Part shown: in pieces, positions 8,502 through 14,224 of the stretch | Numbering within the stretch: the first letter of the stretch is position 1 | Layout of the letters: each line of letters opens with the position of its first letter | From: Legionellaceae bacterium | Lineage (GTDB): Bacteria > Pseudomonadota > Gammaproteobacteria > Legionellales > Legionellaceae | Direction of reading: 5' to 3' | Length of the DNA: 14,224 nucleotides | NCBI GenBank assembly: GCA_947470005.1 | Contig: CANISA010000010.1 | Coordinates: forward strand, 1-14,224 | The notes under the pieces: model-generated | Told to the model about the DNA's origin: nothing | Databases searched by the model: none | The model's input: the letters and a program-made list of their open reading frames with translations, nothing else | Program-made: the position numbers and the translations under genes

Positions 8502-9299
8502 ATGAGTCTGCCGCGTTTTGCCGTGATGGGAAACCCCATTGAGTATAGTTTATCACCGCAGATTCATCAGCAATTTGCACAACAAACAGGGCGCACGCTT
8601 GTTTACGAGCGGCTATTGATTGATGACGCTGCGTTTGAAGCGCAGGTTTTGGCTTTTTTTAAGGCGGGCGGGCGTGGCTTAAACATCACGCAGCCGTTTA
8701 AAGAACGCGCGTTTCAATTGAGCAAGGAACAGACCTCACGGTGCAAAGAGGCCAAATCAGCCAATACGCTGTGGATGAATGGCACGCGCTTATCGGCGGA
8801 TAATACAGATGGCGCAGGTTTGCTGCGTGATTTGAAACAGCGTCTGACGTTAGCCGATGCGCGTGTCTTGTTGATTGGTGCAGGGGGAGCCGCGCGTGGT
8901 GTGCTGAGGCCGCTGTTGGCTGCAAAGGCCGAGGTGACGGTAACGAACCGCACATGTGAAAAAGCCGAGTGTTTGCGCCGAGAGCTCCATGGTGCCATTG
9001 ACGTGGTTGCTTTTGATGCATCAATCGGTGGGTACGATCTCATCATCAATGCCACATCGGCACGTTTGAGTGATACGCCGGCTGATTTTCCCCTGATATG
9101 GCTCGAGGGAAGCCCCTTCTGCTACGATCTCGTCTATCATGCCTCGGGGGGCCTCACACCCTTTGTGACATGGGCGCGAACAGCGGGTTGTGTTGCACGA
9201 GATGGCTTCGGCATGCTGGTTGAACAAGCGGCAGAAGCGTTTTTTATCTGGCACGGGGTCAGGCCAGATACAACGGTCGAGGCACAATGTAGAACTTAA
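8502..9299 (+). CDS. aroE: Shikimate dehydrogenase (NADP+)
   Basis: Reduces 3-dehydroshikimate to shikimate, the fourth step of the chorismate pathway. Length is 265 aa. The substrate-binding N-terminus has GNPIEYSLSPQIH (10-22). The catalytic lysine is K67 in NITQPFKERAF, and its partner is D103 in NTDGAGLL. The NADP-binding Rossmann loop is GAGGAARGVL from 126, followed by the NRT motif that selects NADP over NAD. The C-terminal FGMLVEQAAEAFFIWHG carries the conserved Gln. The start ATG lies 1 bp after the pepN stop with only a weak SD, suggesting translation by coupling from pepN. It is the last gene of the plus-strand cluster. No strong terminator is visible in the 195 bp before the convergent phospholipase gene. 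Confidence 0.96.
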   Translation: MSLPRFAVMGNPIEYSLSPQIHQQFAQQTGRTLVYERLLIDDAAFEAQVLAFFKAGGRGLNITQPFKERAFQLSKEQTSRCKEAKSANTLWMNGTRLSADNTDGAGLLRDLKQRLTLADARVLLIGAGGAARGVLRPLLAAKAEVTVTNRTCEKAECLRRELHGAIDVVAFDASIGGYDLIINATSARLSDTPADFPLIWLEGSPFCYDLVYHASGGLTPFVTWARTAGCVARDGFGMLVEQAAEAFFIWHGVRPDTTVEAQCRT

Positions 9300-9494
9300 T
9301 GACATGATAAAAAACAGATTACCTCCTGGCTAATCACCTATTATACATACAGGTTGCCTCTTAATGAGCCATTGAGCACTTTTACCAAACACTCTCGATC
9401 CCCATTAAATGCAAAGAGATATTAAATTTGGGCCGTCATGTAGATAGGCTAAACCAACCAAACCATTTCAGTTTTTGTACTATTAGTTTTAAAT

Positions 9495-10604
9495 TCAAGC
9501 AAAAAAGGCTTGTACAGCGGCAGAATTAGAGAGCGTGTCATAATAGCCTAAATTAATTAACTCTTGGGTAAACTCGTTTTCAAACAACAAAAAGCTCAAT
9601 AAATCGCCAGAGTGGTGTTGTGCGCCTAATAGATTAAGACACAAGCGAAGCAGGGTCGGCATGGTTTGGTATTTGTCTTGAGCCATTGCAGCCACATCGG
9701 TGCTGGGGCGCAGGTGGAGGGTTTCAATGGGTCGCCGAGGGGAGTGGCGCTTTTTCCAGATGGAGAGCAGGCGGGCAATGTCGTTCATGTGGTTCACGGT
9801 TTCAATGTCTCGGTCCAGGTTATCCAGAAAAAGACCATTGAGCATGTTTCCTAAAATATGAGCAAAACCAATCTCGGCATTTCGCCATTTTGCCAGGGGG
9901 GTCGCCGTAGGAAGCTGCCGTGTACCTAAAATTAATACTTTTTCGACATTGAAACGAAGCGCACCTCGTAATGGAGAAACCAAGCCAATGCTGCCATCTC
10001 CATAATGAAACCCGTCGATGCTGACGGTTGGAAAAAACAGAGGTAACGAGCTGGAGGCTAAAATGTGCTCGGCGGTCAGTGCGGCGCGCTGGCTTTCATG
10101 CCGTGGGTAATGCCAATCGTCGAAGTGAGGGGCATGGTGTTCATAGAATGAAATGGTTTGTTGGAGTTCGTAACAATTGGTGATCACTTCCACGGTTTCG
10201 AGGTAACCGCCCGCGATATTCGCTCGTATTTGATCAAAATTAATGTTGTCTTGAATGAATTGATGCAGGGGGTCTGTGTCTAATAAATGCCCCGACTTGC
10301 GTTGTTTGATGATAAAATGAATTAAATTTCGAGCGAGTGACTTGCTCAGTGCGTAATTGCTGGCATTGTAAATTTGCTGGCAATGAATGGTGCTCCATAA
10401 TAATTCCAGTTTTTCAACGCTCGTTGCAAAATCATCCGCATGTTGGGCGAGGATGGCTGCGTTGATGCTGCCGACACTGACCCCACTGATCATCGTGAAG
10501 GGGCATGTTTTACATTGTAAAATATGGTGGATGGCTTTTAACACCCCGGCTTGGTAGGCGCCACGAGCACCACCACCGGCTAAATAAAGGGCTATTCGAG
10601 CCAT
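9495..10604 (-). CDS. Patatin-like phospholipase family protein
   Basis: Predicted acyl hydrolase with a Ser-Asp dyad, 369 aa. The glycine-rich oxyanion loop LAGGGARGAYQAGVL is at 8-22, and the nucleophile elbow GVSVG is at 41-45 with S43. The dyad aspartate is D203 in YGDGSIGLVSPLRGAL; the usual DGG/DGA is DGS here. The C-terminal part, with VEKVLILGTRQ, is family-typical. No signal peptide is seen, so it is either cytoplasmic or exported by a C-terminally recognised system. Legionella encodes many patatin-like proteins, including the effector VipD, but this one has no visible effector-specific domain and could equally act in lipid turnover. It is divergent from the priC-like gene with a strong predicted promoter in the shared spacer. 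The ATG at 10604 has no clear SD. Confidence 0.9.
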   Translation of the reverse strand: MARIALYLAGGGARGAYQAGVLKAIHHILQCKTCPFTMISGVSVGSINAAILAQHADDFATSVEKLELLWSTIHCQQIYNASNYALSKSLARNLIHFIIKQRKSGHLLDTDPLHQFIQDNINFDQIRANIAGGYLETVEVITNCYELQQTISFYEHHAPHFDDWHYPRHESQRAALTAEHILASSSLPLFFPTVSIDGFHYGDGSIGLVSPLRGALRFNVEKVLILGTRQLPTATPLAKWRNAEIGFAHILGNMLNGLFLDNLDRDIETVNHMNDIARLLSIWKKRHSPRRPIETLHLRPSTDVAAMAQDKYQTMPTLLRLCLNLLGAQHHSGDLLSFLLFENEFTQELINLGYYDTLSNSAAVQAFFA

Positions 10605-10619
10605 ACTGGATTACTGATT

Positions 10620-10649
10620 TTGATAGAAGAGCATACAGTGAAATATAGT
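10620..10649 (+). promoter_or_regulatory. Predicted sigma-70 promoter of the priC-like gene
   Basis: TTGATA (10620-10625) and TATAGT (10644-10649) are separated by 18 bp, close to consensus. Transcription would begin near 10656, giving a leader of about 45 nt with the SD AGGAG (10690-10694) placed 6 nt before the ATG. It interleaves with the opposite-strand promoter of the phospholipase gene. Confidence 0.5.
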
Positions 10650-10670
10650 GGACAGGGCTTGATTTTTCAA
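10642..10670 (-). promoter_or_regulatory. Predicted sigma-70 promoter of the patatin gene
   Basis: On the minus strand, TTGAAA (complement of 10665-10670) and TATATT (complement of 10642-10647) are separated by exactly 17 bp, an almost consensus promoter. The start would fall near 10635, giving a leader of about 30 nt. Its -10 shares bases with the -10 of the divergent promoter, so the two probably compete for RNA polymerase. Confidence 0.55.
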
Positions 10671-10672
10671 GC
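10657..10672 (+). repeat. Hairpin at the 5' end of the priC-like transcript
   Basis: GCTTGA (10657-10662) and TCAAGC (10667-10672) are perfect 6-bp arms around TTTT. Given the predicted start near 10656 this would be a hairpin at the extreme 5' end of the mRNA, a position that can protect against RppH/RNase E decay. On the other strand the same bases include the patatin -35 region, so it may instead be an operator half-site pair. Confidence 0.4.
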
Positions 10673-10700
10673 AAAAAGAAAAATAGAATAGGAGTCAGCG

Positions 10701-11252
10701 ATGCTTGGCATGACAGATGCATTAGACGGTTTGGTTTCTCGCTTGCCGGAGTTGGAGTGGCGGCTGGGTGAAATTGGTCGTATTGCGTACACGCAGTTCC
10801 CTCAAGGGTTGTTTCATTGTGCACATCCAGGGGAATGGTTGACCGCATCCTGTTGTGTGGATGAAATTAAGCGTGATCTAGCTGCTTTGGGTCGACAAGG
10901 AAAGTCGCGTTCCGCACACTTTTTAGCCGAGCAAGTCAGTAAAAAAATTAACGTGTTGATTCACTTATGCCAAGCCTCTCGCCGCAAGGCAGCGCTCGAG
11001 CCTCGCGCCTCGTTTGGGGTGCACAGCATGAGTACGCGTCAGCAATGGTTAGGGGAATTACAAGGCGAAATAGCGCGTTTAACCGCCCAGCAAGCGGCGC
11101 TACGCACGGCGTTAGAAACAAACCCAACACGGCGCGCGCCAGAAGCTGTTCTCATGCTTCAGGGAGAGTTAGGGGAGGTTACGCGTCATTTGGTGACTGC
11201 GGAGGAGGCGTTTGCGGTCGCAAGTGGGGATCGAGGGAATAATTGTCGATAA
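10701..11252 (+). CDS. priC: PriC-like primosomal replication protein N''
   Basis: Helical protein of 183 aa, near the 175 aa of E. coli PriC, which reloads DnaB at stalled forks. The resemblance is in pattern rather than strong motifs. An N-terminal helix with ELEWRLGEIGRIAYTQFPQG is followed by LFHCAHPGEWLTASCCVDEI, which parallels the DRHLF and LQACLDEA region of E. coli PriC. Then comes the basic linker ALGRQGKSRSAHFLAEQV, and after that a long coiled-coil (RQQWLGELQGEIARLTAQQA) ending in a conserved-looking LQGELGEVTRHL. The start has a good SD, AGGAG 6 nt upstream. The last 24 codons overlap the 3' end of panC on the other strand. It could be another small coiled-coil protein; I hold PriC at moderate confidence. 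Confidence 0.6.
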   Translation: MLGMTDALDGLVSRLPELEWRLGEIGRIAYTQFPQGLFHCAHPGEWLTASCCVDEIKRDLAALGRQGKSRSAHFLAEQVSKKINVLIHLCQASRRKAALEPRASFGVHSMSTRQQWLGELQGEIARLTAQQAALRTALETNPTRRAPEAVLMLQGELGEVTRHLVTAEEAFAVASGDRGNNCR

Positions 11253-11988
11253 GCCTCACGCCATCCAGATTAACGGCCGCGAACCGGCGGCCATCATGCT
11301 CGTCAATGTATTCAACATCGATCACCCTGGCCCGAAGAGCCTCAATGGCTTTTTCACAGGAGGGAGCCCGATGAAAAATGCTCGCAAATTGCTCCGCTTG
11401 CGCTCTCGTTTCCGGGGTGAGTTGACTGTTTCGTGAGCTGTAAGCAAGCCCACTGGCCTCTCGGATGGTCGGGCAGGCCTTGACCTCAATGTCCATGAGA
11501 AACGCGTGAACCATGTCGCGGATGAGTTGAAATTGCTCATAATCTTTTTCACCTAAATAGACGCGTTGCGGTTTGGCTAAGTGAAGCAATTTCATGACGA
11601 CGGTCAATACGCCGGTAAAATGCCCTGGACGGTGCTGTCCTTCGAGCGGCCCCTTGTTCGTGGTTTCATGCACTTGGTAGCCGAAGCCATCCGGATAGAT
11701 GGCTTCGGGGGTAGGAATCAAGCAATAACGAACGCCAGCGCGTTGCAGGTGCTCGAGATCGGCGTCTAATGTGCGTGGATAGTTAGTAAAATCATCAGGT
11801 TTGTTGAATTGTGTTTGATTCACGAACAAACTCACGAGGGTATCCGTGTTTTCTTGCTGACTGTGTTCCACTAAAGAGAGATGCGCAACATGCAAATTTC
11901 CCATGGTTGGGACGAAGCCCAGTGAGTTTTCCGGGGGGCGCTCGTCGCGTGCACGGCGCCATGCATCAAGATCATGAAAAATGTTCAA
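11179..11988 (-). CDS. panC: Pantothenate synthetase (pantoate-beta-alanine ligase)
   Basis: Joins pantoate and beta-alanine with ATP through a pantoyl-adenylate, the last step of pantothenate synthesis. Length is 269 aa. It has the nucleotidyltransferase signature PTMGNLHVAHLSLV at 27-40 with H33 and H36; the common H-x-G-H is H-V-A-H here. Pantoate-binding FVNQTQFN is at 55-62, GEKDYEQFQLIRDMV with K148 is at 146-160, and the KMSKS-like SSRN is at 184-187. VRLIDN (244-249) is the usual near-terminal motif, and a proline-rich 20-residue tail follows. The start is TTG (complement of 11986-11988), with GGAG directly after the panB stop as TAAGGAG and 7 nt of spacing, pointing to coupling with panB. 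The 3' end overlaps priC by 74 bp. Confidence 0.95.
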   Translation of the reverse strand: MNIFHDLDAWRRARDERPPENSLGFVPTMGNLHVAHLSLVEHSQQENTDTLVSLFVNQTQFNKPDDFTNYPRTLDADLEHLQRAGVRYCLIPTPEAIYPDGFGYQVHETTNKGPLEGQHRPGHFTGVLTVVMKLLHLAKPQRVYLGEKDYEQFQLIRDMVHAFLMDIEVKACPTIREASGLAYSSRNSQLTPETRAQAEQFASIFHRAPSCEKAIEALRARVIDVEYIDEHDGRRFAAVNLDGVRLIDNYSLDPHLRPQTPPPQSPNDA

Positions 11989-11999
11989 GAAAGGGCTCC

Positions 12000-12788
12000 T
12001 TAAAACGCGTGATCGAGGGTTGGAAAATGCGCGTCGTGCACCTGCTCGGCATAGGCGTTGACGGCATCCAGCAAGAGGCTTTTTCCTTGGGCAAACTGTT
12101 TCACAAACCGTGGGTTGATATCCGTATATAAGCCCAGCATGTCATGCCAAACAAGCACTTGCCCATCGGTTTCAACGCCGGCGCCAATGCCAATGGTGGG
12201 GATATTAATCGCGTCGGTGATGGTTTTCGCGACCGACTGAGGCACGCACTCGATGACTACCGCAAAGCAGCCGGCTTCTTCCAATGCGCGGGCCTGAGCC
12301 ACTAGGTTGATGGCGTGGGCCTCGATTTTTCCTTGAACTCTGTACCCACCCAGCTGATGAACGGATTGAGGGGTTAACCCAATATGGCCCATCACCGGGA
12401 TGCCAGAGCGAACTAAATGTCGAATCGTTTCGCATATATCCGGGTCGGCCCCCTCCAATTTGATGGCATGGGCACCGGCTTGCATCAATTGTTTTACGTT
12501 GAGAATGGTGTCGGCTAGGCTGACACGGTAAGCAAGAAAAGGGAGATCGCTGACTAAAAATTGTTCGTCTAATCCGCGAGCAACCGCGGCGGTATGCAGG
12601 ACCATCATCTCCATCGTGGCCATGACGGTTGTTTTGTGCCCATGCACGACCATGGCTACGGAATCGCCCACCAAAACGCAGTTAATGGCAGATTCGGCGA
12701 TGATTCGAGCCGAAGGGTAATCGTAACAGGTGAGCATGCTTATTTTTTTATGCTGGTCTTTGTTGCGTTTAAAATCATGAATTTTCAT
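12000..12788 (-). CDS. panB: Ketopantoate hydroxymethyltransferase
   Basis: Transfers a one-carbon unit from methylene-tetrahydrofolate to alpha-ketoisovalerate, giving ketopantoate, the first committed step to pantothenate and CoA. Length is 262 aa from ATG at 12788 (E. coli 264). Metal and substrate residues are present: D42 in LVGDSVAMVVHGH, D81 in SDLPFLAY, K110 in IKLEGAD and the catalytic E180 in VVIECVPQS. GHIGLTPQSVHQLGGYRVQG and IPTIGIGAG are intact. The frame continues upstream to a GTG at 12896, but ATG 12788 gives a family-like N-terminus (MKIHDFKRNK) and has a GGGAGGA SD 5 nt away. That SD sits in a hairpin and the start overlaps the stop of a small upstream ORF (12785-12856). 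It is followed by panC after 11 nt; the two form an operon. The N-terminus reads like Legionella PanB from memory. Confidence 0.95.
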   Translation of the reverse strand: MKIHDFKRNKDQHKKISMLTCYDYPSARIIAESAINCVLVGDSVAMVVHGHKTTVMATMEMMVLHTAAVARGLDEQFLVSDLPFLAYRVSLADTILNVKQLMQAGAHAIKLEGADPDICETIRHLVRSGIPVMGHIGLTPQSVHQLGGYRVQGKIEAHAINLVAQARALEEAGCFAVVIECVPQSVAKTITDAINIPTIGIGAGVETDGQVLVWHDMLGLYTDINPRFVKQFAQGKSLLLDAVNAYAEQVHDAHFPTLDHAF

Positions 12789-12856
12789 GCAATCCTCCCA
12801 GCATGGGAGTATGGATAATGGCGAAACAACGCGGGTGTAACAGGTACCTGTCTCAT
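12785..12856 (-). CDS. Candidate 23-aa leader ORF coupled to panB
   Basis: A minus-strand ORF starts with ATG (complement of 12854-12856) and ends with TGA overlapping the panB ATG as ATGA. Its SD is near perfect: GGAGG (complement of 12866-12870) with 9 nt of spacing. The peptide begins MRQVPVTPALF, continues RHYPYSHAG and ends RIA. Codons 17-22 run through the hairpin that hides the panB SD, so ribosomes translating this ORF would open it. The peptide matches no family I know. In many gammaproteobacteria folK sits upstream of panB; this peptide does not look like a FolK C-terminus. Function as a leader is inference from the SD, the overlap and the hairpin. Confidence 0.5.
   Translation of the reverse strand: MRQVPVTPALFRHYPYSHAGRIA
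12795..12809 (-). promoter_or_regulatory. Hairpin sequestering the panB ribosome binding site
   Basis: In the panB mRNA sense, CTCCCA-TGC-TGGGAG is a perfect 6-bp stem with a 3-nt loop. Its 3' arm contains most of the SD (GGGAGGA, ending 5 nt before the ATG). Four G-C pairs make it moderately stable. Closed, it should block direct initiation at panB; opened by ribosomes on the upstream ORF, it should allow it. Confidence 0.5.
12840..12851. repeat. Perfect 12-bp palindrome in the panB leader
   Basis: ACAGGTACCTGT is self-complementary over all 12 bases. It lies just inside the leader ORF, about 22-33 bp downstream of the predicted panB transcription start. That is a usual place for a repressor operator bound by a dimer. 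With no loop it is less likely to matter as an RNA hairpin. Confidence 0.35.
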
Positions 12857-13119
12857 GGATCAAGTCCTCCAATTTAATGTATGTAAAAAAAGTCACCGCT
12901 CAAACAACAGGAGTCGATGCAAGTTGGATCATAATTCATGGGAATAAAAATGCAATGTTATTGCCCGATTATTCGCGGCAGGGCGTCGCTGAACGCACTG
13001 CCCTGCTCACCTCAACCCCCATTACGTTTATCACAGTAGGAAGTAGCATCAACACCATGATAAAAAAGTCTGAATTCGGGTTACACTAAAGAAAACCTTA
13101 TTTATTATGGTGCGGCGAC
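12857..13119. other. Spacer between divergent panB leader and hydrolase gene
   Basis: Together with the panB leader this is the longest gap in the window (12789-13119). It holds the possible panB promoter and a perfect 7-bp inverted repeat, GCAGGGC (12978-12984) and GCCCTGC (13000-13006), with a 15-nt loop and no T-run on either side, so it is not a standard terminator. TACACT at 13082-13087 could be a -10 for the hydrolase, but no good -35 accompanies it. A 70-codon plus-strand frame (12877-13089) lacks an SD and I do not call it a gene. Confidence 0.5.
12880..12907 (-). promoter_or_regulatory. Possible sigma-70 promoter of the panB operon
   Basis: On the minus strand, TTGTTT (complement of 12902-12907) and TACATA (complement of 12880-12885) are spaced 16 bp. 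A start near 12873 would leave a short leader that still includes the SD of the 23-codon ORF. A shifted reading, TTGAGC with TACATT, would place the start inside that SD and is less attractive. Confidence 0.35.
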
Positions 13120-13770
13120 ATGTTACAACGAAATCAATTAACCATCGCTGGAGAGCATGCGATGATGCTCCCCGGTGCGGTGGGCCCTTTGGAGGCTTGT
13201 CTCACGGTACCTGAGTCTGTTAACACGCATTATCTCGCACTGCTGGGGCATCCGCACTCGTTGCAGGGTGGGACGATGAATAATAAAGTCGTGACGACGC
13301 TGGTTCGGGTATTTAAAGAGCTCGGGATTGCCAGTTTGCGCTTTAATTTTCGTGGGGTGGGGGCGTCCGCAGGCGTGTATGATGCGGGTGTCGGTGAGAG
13401 TGAGGACATGCTGTGTCTCAGCGCGCAATGTGCCGCGGCGTTTCCGGACGCGACGCTGTGTTTTGCTGGATTTTCTTTTGGGTCGTATGTTGCTTACCGG
13501 GCTGCAGCTCAATATCCGCATGCATTATTAGTCACGGTTGCACCCTCGGTGCATCACTTTGATTACACCGAATGGCCAAGGAAGCCTGCGCCATGGCTTA
13601 TTGTTCAGGGTGATTTGGATGAGGTGGTGCCTTCATCTGTTGTGCTTGATTTTGCGGTGAACGCGTCGTTGCCCGTGTTGGGCTTTCCAGAGGCGGGGCA
13701 TTTCTTTCATGGGCAGTTGATTGCGTTGAAGGCTCGTTTAGTGGAGGCGATTCGCCCGGAGATAACATGA
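13120..13770 (+). CDS. Small alpha/beta hydrolase (COG2945-like)
   Basis: Serine hydrolase of 216 aa with a compact alpha/beta fold and no lid insertion. The oxyanion region is LLGHPHSLQGGTMNNKVV, and LRFNFRGVGASAG is the typical strand and turn after it. The nucleophile elbow GFSFG has S119. The acid is D167 in VQGDLDEVVP, and the base is H194 in PEAGHFFHG, completing the triad. The substrate is unknown; members of this group are annotated only as alpha/beta superfamily hydrolases. No signal peptide. The ATG at 13120 lacks a recognisable SD, so the start is less certain than the frame. The stop overlaps the zapE start as ATGA, so the two genes are likely co-transcribed. Confidence 0.88.
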   Translation: MLQRNQLTIAGEHAMMLPGAVGPLEACLTVPESVNTHYLALLGHPHSLQGGTMNNKVVTTLVRVFKELGIASLRFNFRGVGASAGVYDAGVGESEDMLCLSAQCAAAFPDATLCFAGFSFGSYVAYRAAAQYPHALLVTVAPSVHHFDYTEWPRKPAPWLIVQGDLDEVVPSSVVLDFAVNASLPVLGFPEAGHFFHGQLIALKARLVEAIRPEIT

Positions 13771-14224
13771 CGCTCATGACGCATTATGATGCGGCTGTTG
13801 CAGCCGGTGATATCCGTGATTCTCCGTCTCAACGAGAGGTGGTTTTAGCCTTAGAGGTGGTTGAAGAGGCCCTGTTGGCCTCGCCGCGATCGTGGCTTTT
13901 TCCTTGGCGAAAAAAACAAGTGAAAGGGCTTTACATATACGGCCCTGTTGGGGTTGGTAAAACGTATGTGATGGATTTATTTTATCAACACGTGCACGAG
14001 TCGCGTAAAGCGCGGTTTCATTTTCATCATTTTATGCAACGGGTTGATGGGGAGTTGCGACGCCTGCAAGGGACGCGCGATCCGCTTCGTCAGATTGCGC
14101 AGTCACTGGCTAAATCAAACCGAGTGCTCTGTTTAGATGAGTTTTTAGTGCATGATGTCGCCGATGCAATGATCTTGGCTGAGCTGCTGCAGGGGTTGCT
14201 GGAGCGGGGGGTGGTGTTGATTGC
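13767..14224 (+). CDS. zapE: Cell division ATPase ZapE (AFG1-like), 3' part beyond the window edge
   Basis: P-loop ATPase of the AFG1/ZapE family; in E. coli ZapE associates with the Z-ring and affects its stability. About 152 residues are visible. The N-terminal YDAAVAAGDIRDSPSQREVV is the usual family opening, followed by WLFPWRKKQVKGLYIYG. Walker A is GPVGVGKT at 59-66 (K65), then MDLFYQHV. RFHFHHFMQRVDGELRRLQG is the conserved segment after Walker A, and Walker B is VLCLDEFLVHDVADAMIL. The start ATG overlaps the hydrolase stop by 4 nt, with GGAG 5 nt upstream. The visible part has no defects. In proteobacteria the family is about 350-375 aa, so over half of the gene is missing from the window. 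Confidence 0.95.
   Translation, partial: MTLMTHYDAAVAAGDIRDSPSQREVVLALEVVEEALLASPRSWLFPWRKKQVKGLYIYGPVGVGKTYVMDLFYQHVHESRKARFHFHHFMQRVDGELRRLQGTRDPLRQIAQSLAKSNRVLCLDEFLVHDVADAMILAELLQGLLERGVVLI

Noticed and set aside
9300..9494. Terminator between the convergent aroE and patatin genes
   Set aside because: Only weak symmetries were found (GATTA/TAATC near 9317-9335, and CAAGC/GCTTG across the patatin stop near 9497-9513). Neither has a GC-rich stem followed by a T-run.
12000..12896. Longer PanB starting at GTG 12896
   Set aside because: The extra 36 residues are not family-like, no SD precedes the GTG, and the internal ATG at 12788 has a strong SD and a normal N-terminus.
12877..13089. 70-codon plus-strand open frame in the panB-hydrolase spacer
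   Set aside because: No SD before its ATG, it runs through the likely panB promoter and the inverted repeat, and the product has no recognisable feature. It cannot be ruled out but is not supported.
1..14224. CRISPR array, tRNA or rRNA genes, phage genes, or a novel defence or toxin system
   Set aside because: No regularly spaced repeats, no tRNA-like cloverleaf and no gene cluster of that kind were seen; almost all of the window is accounted for by recognised families.

Overview
The window looks like a chromosomal segment of a gammaproteobacterium, most likely Legionella or a near relative in the Legionellales. The pointers are the divergent rsmI/lpoA pair (lpoA occurs only in gammaproteobacteria), a PanB whose N-terminus reads like Legionella PanB as I remember it, a stand-alone astacin protease comparable to Legionella LegP, and a patatin-like phospholipase. 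This placement is inferred from protein families and gene order. No search was run.

Layout. Positions 1-2103 are one end of an IS21-family insertion sequence (istA and a partial istB, minus strand); the other end lies off the left edge. The IS abuts a 98-codon C-terminal remnant of an unknown plus-strand gene (2104-2400). Next is lpoA (minus, 2387-4180), divergent from a tight plus-strand cluster: rsmI, a secreted astacin-type zinc protease, pepN and aroE (4222-9299). A patatin-like phospholipase (minus, 9495-10604) is divergent from a priC-like gene (plus, 10701-11252); their promoters overlap. priC runs tail-to-tail into panC with 74 bp of shared coding sequence. panB-panC form a minus-strand pantothenate operon (11179-12788). 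A spacer leads to an alpha/beta hydrolase (plus, 13120-13770) that overlaps zapE by 4 nt; zapE runs off the right edge.

Most genes are housekeeping: rRNA methylation (RsmI), activation of peptidoglycan synthesis (LpoA), peptide turnover (PepN), the shikimate pathway (AroE), replication restart (PriC-like), coenzyme A precursor synthesis (PanB, PanC) and division-linked ATPase activity (ZapE). The accessory parts are the IS21 element with the gene it broke, the exported astacin and the patatin phospholipase. The last two are types used in host interaction by Legionella.

The most interesting structure not covered by ordinary annotation is the panB leader. It has a 23-codon upstream ORF with a strong Shine-Dalgarno (SD) sequence. 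Its stop codon overlaps the panB start as ATGA, and its last codons cover a perfect hairpin that sequesters the panB SD. A perfect 12-bp palindrome lies at its start. This resembles a translational-coupling or attenuation switch for pantothenate synthesis. I found no CRISPR array, tRNA, rRNA, phage or novel defence system.
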